From Rotaria socialis (Eukaryota; Rotifera; Eurotatoria; Philodinida; Philodinidae): a stretch of 64,000 bases of DNA. The position numbers and the translations under genes were made by a program. The notes under the pieces are model-generated. The model saw only the letters and a program-made list of their open reading frames with translations, searched no databases and was not told the DNA's origin. This document shows, piece after piece, positions 20,643-32,700 of the stretch. Each line of letters starts with the position of its first letter. Positions within the stretch are counted from its first letter, which is position 1. The DNA is taken from the NCBI GenBank assembly GCA_905331475.1, contig CAJNYU010003062.1:1-64000 (forward strand). Reading direction: 5' to 3'.

Positions 20643-23600
20643 ATGACTGATAAAGTTGATGAAAAATTAAAACAAACATTCTTAAACCAAACTCAAGTAT
20701 ATTTAAACAATCAATTTTTTTTAATATTTTTTTTTCACAATTTTTCTTCAATAGAAAATAATAATTTCAACTGGAAAATTTGTTGCAGATTTTCAAAGTT
20801 TACTTAAAACAATTAAACAATCAGGTCTACTAAGTTTTTCCTTTTTATTGATGTTTTGAAATTTAATCTGTCGTTCTCTTTTAAAATAAAGATCAATATG
20901 AATACTATCAACATTTATTTAAATCTACTCAAGTTGCATCATTTGATGAACATAAATATGAAATAGATTATTTAAAAAAAGGCCAAGTAATTAGATTTTT
21001 CTATTATACATTTTTCCTTTTTGTTAATTTTATTTTATAGTCAGCATGGGAAAAGCGAATCGTAAAAAGTTTAAATACGATGTGTTCTGAAGTTAATTTA
21101 CCACTTGCAAGACAGGTTTATTAAAATTTTTATAATTCAAAATAGTTTTTATTATTTTCGTTCAATATCTTATTAACAGAGAAATGAAAATGAAATGCGA
21201 TCGGTAAGAAGACATTGGAATGAACTTGGTCATATTTGTGGAGGTTTGTTTTCTTTTTAAATTTAAAATTTTTATTTCAATCAATACTTTGTTTTTTGCT
21301 TCTTTAAAAGATTTAAATCGTTTTCGTCCTGTTTATTCAGCAAAAGATTTTCTTGATGTTATTTGTGTTTTAATGAATCCAAACTTAAAAATTGATGAAT
21401 CAATTTGGAAGTGTGTCTTTTTTCCTATCTGATACTAATTAAATTAAATCAAATTGACTTCTTTTAGTTGTGGCTTGATCAAAATTCCATTAGTAACAAA
21501 AAGTTTTATAGAAATCGTAAGTGGAATTTAATACTTGAATTTTTTATTTGAAAAGTTCAAGGAAAAATATTGTTTAGAAAAATTTATACTCGGATCTTCG
21601 TCCAAATCTAATTCAATATTGTTCCGATGAAACATTTAATGAAGTGAAAGAAGAAGAAAATATTAAATTAGCATTACAAAGTAAAGAAAAATTCAATGGA
21701 AAAAAAAAACGATACTAGTTGCATTTTAGTTCTTGAAAAAAAATCAAATTTAAATGCTGCACGAGAATACGCAAAACGTGGTTGTCCAACAAGTTTACGA
21801 GGAAAACTTTGGTCAAGTATGTTAGATGTTGATCTTTCCAATTGGGTATCAATTTTCTTTTTCTTTTTCTTTTCAATGAAATTTATTTCTTTTTCTGTTT
21901 TCGAAATTTAGCATGTGACTTATTTTAATTATCTGAAACAGAATGTAATTGATTATGATCTTTTGGTTGATAGTCTCTATTTTAAGGTATTTTCAATTAT
22001 TATTTAATAGATAAATTAGTTCATTAGTTTTTATTGTCGAAATACATGATAGCTATTCAGACAAATTGACTAAAAGAAATTTTCATGAATTTTTTAAATT
22101 TATCAAGAATGCTCATTCTAATTTCATAAACTATTTTTGCATGTACTTGAAAAGAACAGATTTTATTTTGATTTAGATCGATGTAATAATTAGAATAAAT
22201 GGATGACTTTCTATCTTGTCAGTTTTCTTTGCTTTTGAATTTCCTTTAAAAAAAAGAGGCAGTTGTTATTTTTATGCTTCACAATAATATCGATGATTTC
22301 TTTTTTATCAATTTCCAACGAAAAAGTTCATAAAAAACTCATGAAAATATGAAACATATTTCAAATTTTCAAATCAGAATTCAGTATTTTTATGTTTGCA
22401 TATCAATAATTGACGACTAACTGAAATCGTACAAAATAGCTTCTATTGTTTTTTGTATTTCTTAAAAATCATAACCTTCCGAAAACGGTGTCCATCTCAT
22501 ATCTTGACTCGAACTTTTGTTTGTTTGATAGAACATGAAACACAGTGTCAAAGACTATTGATTTAATCGAAAATTGTCTTCTACTTGATAAATTTAAAAA
22601 AAAAACATCACTTAAACAAACAATCAATTATTTGGAAATTTGAAAACTTTATGAAATGACTTTTTTTTGTTGAAAATTGATAATCTTGTGAGAATGAATT
22701 AGAATCAATTGTTTGGTTTCTATAATTCATTTTCTTATGTACATATGTTAAACAAACTGTATCTTCTGTAATTTTAATAAGAGATATTCCATAGTTACTT
22801 GATGAGTTCTTCGTTGTTATGTCAAGTTATCTTGTACAATAGACTTACGATGTTGTAATATCTAATTTTGACGAGTCCTATACACTTCATTGACTTTTTC
22901 TTTTTCTTCAACAGTTACTCAACTTTTAGTCGATCTGTTTTGATTGATTGATTAGAATATGATTTTATTCCAATAGAAAATAAATAGGTTGTATTTAATT
23001 CATCTGGTAGTTTTTCTTACATTGATAACTGTCTTAAATTTAACCATGAATACCATTGTTTTATTGTTGATTTCAATAATATATATAGCCATTCAGATTC
23101 AAAACAAAATAATTAACTAAAATCTTTGATAAAGATAAGATCAAAATGTAACAAATAGTATGTCAAACTTTTGAATATCTTTAAAACTGTTCATTTTTCT
23201 ATTTCAAATAAACAACTCTAGTGACAAATTTTGTTCAGTAGACATATTATCTTATGATTAGAGAGAGACATTCTTTAGAAATTGAAATAATTATTGACAA
23301 AAATCTTCTTTCAACATTTCTAAATATGTTTTAATAAAGAATAATTATTAAATTAATAGTTCAAATAATTATCATTGAAACATTTTAATTAATGTAATGA
23401 TTAAAGAATACTTTTACACGGAAGATATCTTTTTCATTTCAATAGGATGTTAAATTAACAGCAGTAAATGATGATCAATTGTTTGTCTTTGAAGACTATT
23501 TATATCAAGTAAGAAGAAAATTAGAATGAAAATTTTATTTATTTTTCTTAATTTTTATAAAAAAAAAGGTTCTTTTGTTATTTTCTCGTGATACATATGT

Positions 23601-24495
23601 TCAATCCTGTTTTACAAGCAGTGCGAGTGGTTGTCAACCGGCACGTTCATTTATAAAAAAAAAAATAGGCGCTGAAGAATGTGCGGTTATATATCCACCA
23701 AGTGGAATTATTCCATTCTATGGTTTTTCAATGCTCGGTAAAACAAATTCATTTTGTTTACCTTTGAAAAATATCTGGAATATAATGTTTATTTTTTGAA
23801 GTTGCACCGATGTGTTTTGTTTTTGAAGATCCAGTTCATCTATATTTTATTTTTCGTCAATTTTATATGAAATATTTTTTTGATTTACATCATATATCAG
23901 CGTCACCAAATGTGAGAAAATAAGAAAAATATGTGCAATTGATTAGAAAAACAAAAATTTGAATTTAGGCCATTGTTGGTTTATGTGTTTTATTTGAATC
24001 TCTATTACGTCAAATTTCACCTGATTTATGGTTTCATTTACAAGATATTCAAGTTCAACCGTATTTTTAATTCTTTAATTGATATATTTATAAAAAAAAA
24101 ACCTTTTTCGGTTTAGATTACGGATGGCTTTTAAATGGATGATGAGAGCTTTTTCAGGCTATTTAGCATCGAATCAATTATTAGCACTTTGGGATAGAAT
24201 TCTAGCCTATGATTCATTGGAAATTTTATCTCGTATTTTAAATTTTCTTATAATATTTATTTTTATTTTTATTTTTATATTTAAATTGTTTTAGTTCTTG
24301 CTGTTGCAATATTTGTATTACGTAAAGGAAATGTTTTAACAGTAACAAGCGAATCAGCCGTTGAAGTAAGAATTATTAGTTTTTATTTAAAAAGAAAAAT
24401 GTGTAAGTTATATTTCATGATTTATTTAGGCTATTTTCTCTGATATATCATCGATTAAAGTAATACCATTACTTCAATTTATACTTGGACATTAA
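20643..24495 (+). CDS. TBC1D19: TBC1 domain family member 19 (Rab GAP-like), 16 exons
   Basis: TBC proteins stimulate GTP hydrolysis by Rab GTPases; the target of TBC1D19 is not settled. Exons: 20643-20696, 20755-20824, 20892-20986, 21041-21115, 21180-21243, 21311-21410, 21468-21516, 21578-21845, 21912-21986, 23446-23508, 23569-23737, 23802-23911, 23969-24060, 24117-24232, 24295-24365, 24430-24495. Family blocks include AWEKRIVKSLNTMC, FRPVYSAKDFLDV, RGCPTSLRGKLW (TBC start), YDLLVDSLYFKDVKLTA, FVFEDYLYQVLL, YPPSGIIPFYGFSM, FKWMMRAFSGYLA, LLALWDRILAYDSLEIL and IKVIPLLQFIL. Exons sum to 1537 bases, one more than a multiple of three; the surplus A lies in the 10-A run at 21700. Without it the product is 511 residues (human about 526). 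The intron at 21987-23445 is unusually long. Confidence 0.93.
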
Positions 24496-26774
24496 TTTTT
24501 CTATTGAACTGTTTTTCTTTTTTTTTGTATTTTATCAATAAAATAAAATAAGATTTATATTAATTTTTGCAGTTAATACTATTGATAAAATAAGTTACAA
24601 AGAAATATCAGAAGACAATTCATATTAAAAAAAACTTTTCTATTAGATATTAATTGACAAATAATTCGACTAATTTCAGAGTACAATGAAATTCAGATTG
24701 ATTGTAGCAAAAAAAGATATCGGATTATCTTAGATTACTACGTTTGATAGTTTCCTTGATAATTAACTTAGAATTATCATTAATAATCATGAAAGAGATT
24801 TTTTTATGGTAATTCATAGAAAAGAATATATTCTTCCTTTCTTTCTTTCTTTCATGTAAACGCAGATAAAAACTAAAACAGGCTGTGCTTGTTTTCTTAT
24901 TATCCCATTCGGAAAGAAAGTTAAGATTTTCTTATTTCCATAATTTTCATATAATGACTAAATGGAAGTTATGATGAATTCGATACGTCACTTGTTGTCT
25001 AGAGGAGAAACTCACATCATTTTCTTCGAACCAGCTGTTAACACTGTGATCTCATCAATTCTGTGTGTATGTACATCAAAATATCTCATTCCATATGTAG
25101 GAATAGACAAATCTAGGCACTGGATACTTTTAGTCTATGACATTTTCATATTAGATAAAAATTGAAAGAAAGAAGAAAACATAAATTCATGCTGGTTTTG
25201 GTTCACAAACTTTCTCTTTTGACTTTCTTGTAATGCAATTTATGCGTGGGCTCTAGACCGTGGAATTTTATTAAATAGTTTTACCTTTAAAAAAATCGAA
25301 ATTGCGTAGTCAATCTATTCGTCGACATTTACAAATTACTTAGATTACATTCCATAAATGATAATTGTCAGAATATCATTTCTGGTGAGAATCTATAAAA
25401 GATATTTTCTAATAAAATATTTTATCTTTGGGAATGAATTTAGCACGAGCATTCAAAGCCACATTATCTAAAAAAACGCAAAACCTATATATTTTCTCTT
25501 ATAAATTTATTCATTCTTGTAAAGTCAATGACTATATTAACCGAGTTGAGCATGATTAGAAGATACCTATCTGATCAAAGGATAAACATAATAGAACAGG
25601 TTTTTGTTTCTATCATGTTTTGGCCGAAAAATTCAACGATGAATAGCATTGTATTAGAAATGAAAATTATCAGTATATCTAACTTTTAATGAATAATATC
25701 GATTGTGTCTCTCCTCAAATAGAATGTATCGCTTCTTTTTTTTAAATATATTATCAGAAAACAAAAAAAGTAAAAAAAGAACTATTTTACTTTCATTCAA
25801 TAGGTTTAAGACTATTTCAATGAGTTGATTAATAAAATGTTAATCTAATCATTAGTTTTAATTCTTTCTGAATTGTATTGTACATCGACATTTTCGTTGC
25901 TGTTTTTTATTAGTTTGATCGCATTCGTGTCTTGTTAAATCGTTGGTTTATTAGTCAGAAAAAAGCTCTCGTATGAGTATCAAAGATCGAAAGGTATTAT
26001 TTTTATTTTTAAGTTAAATTACTGATGCAAGATGGTAGTTAATACTGTCCGATGCAATCTGTTAACTTAGAGACGAGTTATCAATGCTTATGAAGATACG
26101 CTTATTGCAGATTTGTATATATGTGTATTTTTTTTACAAAGAATGTTAAAACATTCAATTAGAAAAACTAATTTTTACATCACAAGTAAACAGTAAGTAC
26201 ACTATATATACGGATATAAATTTTATCTCTCATAATCTATAAGATGTTTGTACATGCGCAAATCAATTTTTTTTATCTTATACTTTTACATTTGTACAAA
26301 TGTACATAGCATTCCTTTCTCCATATAGTAATGCTATTTTTTTCTCATTCTTTTGATATAGAAAATATGTAAATTGTCGAAAATAATATTGCTCTTTAAT
26401 CAACACGTTATAAATAAAAGGTCTGCTTAAAACACATTGACAGAATTAACTCATCATGAAAAGAACAGAGATGCACACCGGTTAACTTAGAAAACAAAAG
26501 AAAAAGGAGAATAGGTAGGTTTCAATGGGAAATATATATATATATGTAAAGAATAATTAGCTGATTGAGTACAGCAATAGAATAGAGTTCTTCGACCGTA
26601 TTTTGTAACTAATGAAAATATTTTTCTGCCTGTTTTTTTGATACAAAAAAAAATAAGAATTCTAAGCACGTTTCAATAATGTTAATTGTTAGTCCAAAAA
26701 TAACACCCTTGTTAAACGGCTATGTTATTCATTTCTTTTCTTTGTAGATGATCAACAGAATATAATTGACAAAA
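24496..26774. other. intergenic stretch, no gene recognised
   Basis: AT-rich. A CTTTCTTTCTTTC microsatellite lies near 24836-24852. No paired element ends or coding families were seen. Confidence 0.4.
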
Positions 26775-27159
26775 ATGTTTTTGAACTCATCCGAAAGTTT
26801 TCTTGTGAAATTTAGTGAATATTATGCACAAATTCATGGTAGAATTGTATTTCCATTAACAATATTCGGTATATTAGCAAGTATGGTAACAATCGTTGTA
26901 CTTCATAAAAAAGCTTTTCGAACACCAACAAATTTTATTCTTCAACATGTAGCATTTTTTGATACAGTTGTATTGATATCATACAATATTTATTCTTTAT
27001 ATTTTTACATACTTCATCAACCAAATCCATTTGTTGGTCAATCTCAGTTTTGGCCACGATTTGCTATATTTCATTCCAATATCGGTTTAACTGCACATTC
27101 CATTGCATTATGGTTAACCTGTCTTTTAGCTATTGTAAGTACGATTTAAAAATAAATGA

Positions 27160-27191
<32 letters not shown>

Positions 27192-28023
27192 ATATATATA
27201 TATCTTTCTTCGTATATAAATGTGTACGTATGTCGTTTAGATTCGATACACAATAATATCAAAACCTAAACAAGCTGTAGTGAATTCAACCCATGTGATT
27301 ATTCTTGTTTGGATTGTTACTCTTTTAGTATGTTTGTTTATGATACCAAATTATTTGATATGGAGCGTTGTTCGTCAACCAGCATATAAATATTTTCCCC
27401 ATTTATACAGTAAAAATTCTACTGAAATCGTATATTGGGTTAGTACAGCAACAGGTGAACGATTAGAACAATTTTCTTTTGTCATATTGGCAATTTGTTT
27501 TAAAATTCTACCTGTCTTCATCTTGATTGTATTCAGTATATTATTAATATTAAATATTCATCATGCACGCCGATCACGTGAACGTCTTCGTCGACCATAT
27601 TTATTTGTATCGCCATTATCATCATCATCAACAACATCAAGCTCTAAACGTGAATTACGGACTACACGAATGCTTGTGTTTATTACCTTGTTTACTGCAT
27701 TTGTTGAATTTCCTCAAGGTCTTTTTTTTATTGCTAGTTGCGTTAATAAAGACTTCTTTTTCTTATATTCGCATTTGGGTGATGTATGGGATATTACATC
27801 AATCGGTTCATCATTTATCACATTCATTATGTATTGTTTAATGTCTCAACAATTTCGTGTGGAAATCTGTACACTTATTTTACCAAAGTGTTTCACAAAA
27901 GGTTTTAATTTAAAAACAAATAATGTTAATTTAACTAATGGAATCGGTTTAAAACGACGAAGAAGAACACCACATACAAATGAAACAACATCAAAAACAA
28001 TACAGATTCCAGACGATCTCTAA
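26775..28023 (+). CDS. rhodopsin-class peptide GPCR, myosuppressin/FMRFamide-receptor-like
   Basis: Two exons, 26775-27134 and 27241-28023, join in phase 0 to give 380 residues. I start at the ATG at 26775 (MFLNSSESF, with an N-glycosylation site NSS); a TTG three codons upstream is not needed. Seven hydrophobic segments are visible: about 23-45, 57-82, 100-122, 138-160, 188-220, 251-275 and 285-310. IRYTIISKP follows TM3 in place of the usual DRY, and FITFIMYCLMSQQFR at TM7 matches the NFILYC.MS.QFR pattern of invertebrate myosuppressin and DMSR-type receptors (Pfam Srw class). The intracellular loop has serine-rich and basic stretches. The ligand is unknown but likely an RFamide-type peptide. 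The intron holds CT and TA microsatellites. Confidence 0.82.
27157..27200. repeat. CT and TA microsatellites in GPCR intron
   Basis: A (TC)n run of about 32 bases is followed by a (TA)n run inside the single intron of the GPCR gene. Confidence 0.85.
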
Positions 28024-28116
28024 TTTATTTTCATTGACTGAAATACATATTTGTATTTTTTTTAAACTTTTTATGAAAAGTCACAGAAAGAAATATTATG
28101 TTGTCTATCAGAACTA

Positions 28117-28507
28117 GTGAAGTGCATCGGGTCTTTTTCGGGTTTGAGTAAACAATTAATAAAAACTTTACACTAATGTCAAACTCTATTTTGCAATGTG
28201 GGTTCAATAAAAGCGTCCTCCAGCTTTCAAATGATGTGTCTTGTTTCGAGAAAAATAATGAATCCATGAAATTGAAGACGGAAAATATACGAAAAAAATC
28301 GGAGTCCGATTTAAACCCGATTCCGATTTTTTTGCAATCGTTTTCTGCGTAGAACGACAGGAATAAAAAGCTTTTGAAACCCAAATGCATTATTCGAAAG
28401 CTAAAAGATTGCACTATCGAATTCACATCTAGAGAAAGAGTTTAATCTTGATGTAAAGTTTTTATTTATTGTTTACTCAAACCCGAAAAAAACCCGATGC
28501 AATTCAG
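28117..28507. mobile_element. 391-bp TA-flanked MITE just downstream of the GPCR
   Basis: The left end GTGAAGTGCATCGGGT and the right end CCGATGCAATTCAG are inverted with few mismatches, and TA flanks both (28115-28116, 28508-28509). The arms continue inward through CGGGTTTGAGTAAACAA to AAAAACTTTAC for about 55 bases. A second inner palindrome lies around AATCGGAGTCCGATTTAAAC. It starts 94 bases after the GPCR stop codon and may therefore sit in the 3' untranslated region. No coding capacity. Confidence 0.78.
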
Positions 28508-28509
28508 TA

Positions 28510-29740
28510 AATTCAGAACCGAGTTATTCTCTTTCATTATGTTTTGTAAAAAAATTATTTATAATTTATTAATATTCATATAAAGTCCTGATTTGTAGGT
28601 ATATATTTAGACAAATTATTAATGCTGGTAAATCTTGTTTTTAATTAAAATCTTATTAAAGACCAGAATTCATAAGACAATGAATTAACCTATCTTTAGT
28701 TTCCCACTAAAATTATATTTGTACTTATATATATATATATATATCAATGCAGTATTCGATGAACACACTTTTGATGCCAAAGTCTATTTAATACGGGAAT
28801 GTTTAGTTAAGTAATGATATCAATTCCTATAGACAAGATTTTTACGCTATACAAACTCAATTGTATGACTATATATTTTGACTAGAAGTTAATCAAAAGA
28901 TTTGTTTATTGGGTTATGATTCGTCTCATCACAAGATCACCGCATTCTCTCGAAATTCATATACGAACCATCCAGAAAAAAAGCAAATATAGACTGAATT
29001 TAAGATGATCAGACCATTTGTATTGTTATTTTATGGTATATCATGAAGTTTTAGATTTCTAAAGTACGTCTCGAAGGACATGATGATAAATTTAACTCTT
29101 ATGAATTTGATTGAGTTCTTCTTAAGCGCCACACTTCAGTTAACTTTATTATTGTTATATTTTTATGTGGACAAAATACTTTTGAGATCAAATAGCGTAG
29201 AGGCGTGCAATCAGCTGAGCACTCATTCCAAAAGGAAACATCACATATAGAATAGTAAAGACCCAGGTCGAGGTTTACGGAGTCCATATATACGATCGTA
29301 TAATATACTGAGCCATGTATATCGCCATATACGGTCGTTTACGACCGTGCTTGTTCGACCTGGGGAGAGAAAAAAATCATTTATTTATATAGTTTTTGTC
29401 AATTTAAATAATTTGATTAATTGAGGTATGTGAGATATTTTTTTCCGAATGATACAATTGTACGTCAGAAAAACTAGTGACATCTAGTGACGGGGTACAT
29501 ATATTTTACATGTATTTGTTCAGTTTGATAAGCCAATAACTAACGATAATGCTGTTCGCCTGTTAGTCTTTGTTTATGTTCATCATTTGTTCACAACTGC
29601 CCTACGTATACGTAGTATTTGTCTTTCTAGTTCGACATTGTTATTCTTCTAGTTGTTGTTATTGAAATTTGCGATCGAAACTTTAGCTCATCAGATTAAT
29701 AATTATTCGTTAAAAACAGATTCTGATCGACAATTCATCA
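28510..29740. other. intergenic stretch with a small palindrome
   Basis: No gene recognised. A (TA)n run lies at about 28727-28744. At 29261-29363 CCCAGGTCGAGGTTTACGG is mirrored by GTAAACG..GTTCGACCTGGG over about 100 bases, with ACGATCGT-type palindromes inside; this could be a very small MITE. Confidence 0.4.
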
Positions 29741-32700
29741 ATGGCGAGTACAACGACGTAAGTATGATTATCGTAGTTGAGACTCGTGCCGATGGTGTCC
29801 ATATCTATTTAGTGCATTAAAATTACATATTGATATGACTGCGCAATGCTTTCGATCTTTCATTAAACAGCAGTTAACTGAAGAAGTGGCAACATTTATA
29901 TGTGAAGAATTGTTATTCTTGGTGCCGATAGCGTTCACATCAGTGAACAATTTGGAAGAATTGAAAATGAACATTGCTCGTCGTTATGAAAAAATTAGTC
30001 AAAATTCAAAGTCAATCTTTTATTATACTAATGCTCAAGATAAACTTGAAATTTTGCCAATGCCATTGGCCATGATTGATAAAATACGACAAGATGTTCA
30101 TAATTTAATGAACAAAAAACAAAAGAGAAAACATTTTGGTAAGATGATAGACGATAAATGGAACTCGTTGTCTGATCGTTTTGCATTTGTTTACTCAGAT
30201 AGTACAACTAGTGATAGTGGCGATACCAGAGTTATCCATCCAAATAAACATACAACAGAAGCTAATGATCTTAGCTCGTATAAATATCGTAAACGTTCGG
30301 TAAGACCCTTCATTATTTTAAATATTCAAAAGCGAAACAAAATTGTTTTCTTTTAGTATCGGAAAAGTAACCATGAACGCCGTAAGTTATCCAGGAGTCA
30401 TTGATTAGAACAATCATCTAACTTTTTCTCAGACGAATGGTCATTTTCATCCGATGAAGATTATTATGTGCCAGGATCGGCTGAAATTTTAACCATGTCA
30501 AACTCTGTCGATAGTTTAAATTATCAATTTTACACATTGACCCGACTAGATCATTTTTGTGTAACGCATTTAAAACTTCAATTACCAGTTCGTAAGTACC
30601 TAAGGTGCACCAAAGGCGAAAAACGAGCAAAATATTTTTTTTCTTTATTTTTTACATGGTTCGATAGAGCTTGTTGAGCTGATCACCAATATCACCTTTA
30701 AAACATTTTTTGGTCACATTTTGAATGAAAAAAATTCGAACTACAAAAAATGATTTGTTTTCTCACTTTTCTCAAGAAATTTCGATACTGATGAGACTTC
30801 GAAGCTGTGTTATTCAGATTCAGCATCAAAATTCGAGTTGAACTATTAGTTTAAGAATTTTTTATCATTCATATCTGTTTCAGTAATCGTCACAAACCCC
30901 AAAAACAACCAATTTTACGCCATTCTGCCAAATCTATCTAGTCTTTTGTTCTACAACATTCCCCCAACCTTCTTATATCATTCGCACCGTCAAGTGAAGG
31001 CGAAAAACATCTAGCATGGGTTTCGACAAATTTTCTTTTCTCATAGAGAAAAACTGATTTTACTGGAAGCAGTGCAGTTAAAAAATTCATGCTTTTATCA
31101 TTCGGGTCAAACTTCGTCCAATTTTGATTTCGACATGAACGCATCCGTAAAAAAGGATGTAGAATTCAAGGGAGCTATTTAGAGATATCTATCGAGTCTC
31201 TGAAGATCATCAGGAAAATATTTTCTTTTTGAGTTTTTTTCCTCCTGATGATCTTCAGAGACTCGATAGATATCTCTAAATAGCTCCCTTGAATTCTACA
31301 TCCTTTTTTACGGATGCGTTCATGTCGAAATCAAAATTGGACGAAGTTTGACCCGAATGATAAAAGCATGAATTTTTTAACTGCACTGCTTCCAGTAAAA
31401 TCAGTTTTTCTCTATGAGAAAAGAAAATTTGTCGAAACCCATGCTAGATGTTTTTCGCCTTCACTTGACGGTGCGAATGATATAAGAAGGTTGGGGGAAT
31501 GTTGTAGAACAAAAGACTAGATAGATTTGGCAGAATGGCGTAAAATTGGTTGTTTTTGGGGTTTGTGACGATTACTGAAACAGATATGAATGATAAAAAA
31601 TTCTTAAACTAATAGTTCAACTCGAATTTTGATGCTGAATCTGAATAACACAGCTTCGAAGTCTCATCAGTATCGAAATTTCTTGAGAAAAGTGAGAAAA
31701 CAAATCATTTTTTGTAGTTCGAATTTTTTTCATTCAAAATGTGACCAAAAAATGTTTTAAAGGTGATATTGGTGATCAGCTCAACAAGCTCTATCGAACC
31801 ATGTAAAAAATAAAGAAAAAAAAATTTTTTGCTCGTTTTTCGCCTTTGGTGCACCTTACAAAATACCAGATGTCTTCTTCGAAGAAAACGAATCCGTAAG
31901 AGACCTTATTTTTCGGCTTATGAAAAGCACGCCATAAAGTTCGTTTTTGACAAAAGTAATTTTGTTTGCTGTGAAAAGGGTCATTAAGCAAATTTTTTTA
32001 CTTCCATGGAAGAAATTTTCATTGACTTTCTTTAATCGAAACAAATCTTTTTATTAATAATTATTTTAAGGTTTTTCTAACGAAAGATATTGCTGAACCT
32101 GCAAAATATCCACTTATTCATATTTGATGAAATTCTTATTCTGATTAAGCTTCAAAAGGATAATGATTTTCTGACTGCGAAAAATGAGTCACTCATATTT
32201 TGGTGGATTTCTTGATAGTGACAATAATAGCCATGTCGAATCGTGAATATAATCCGAAGGAATTAGGTAGTTATGTTTAGGGCTTTGTATCTAGAACGCT
32301 CCCACGTTTTGGAAAACACTAAAACAAATAAACAATTCTTATGGATTTTGTAGAAATATGAGCATAAAGAAAAAGATTGCCAAAGCGTTCTCGTACTCGC
32401 GCAGAATATTTACATAATATTGGAGAGTTTCGAAATTTTGACAGTTTTTAACCGTATGCTTTATCTTTTTATGATACTCTATTTCTATATTTCGGCAAAA
32501 ACTAGGATTTCCACTCTTCGTGACTGATACTTCTGCCAATTTCTGCAGCACAATATAAGTGTAATGTTACCGATGTTCGTTAAATACTTGTGCATGATTG
32601 CACAAACAAGTGCGTTGTAGAATTCTGTTAAAACCTCTAACGACAGATAATATTTATGACTGCAAAATCGATGAATATTGGCAAGCAAATTTTATGTGAA

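Noticed and set aside
30938-31520. Two open frames on opposite strands with identical 68-residue translations
   Set aside because: They are the same arm sequence of the giant inverted repeat read in both directions; no domain or codon signal supports a gene.
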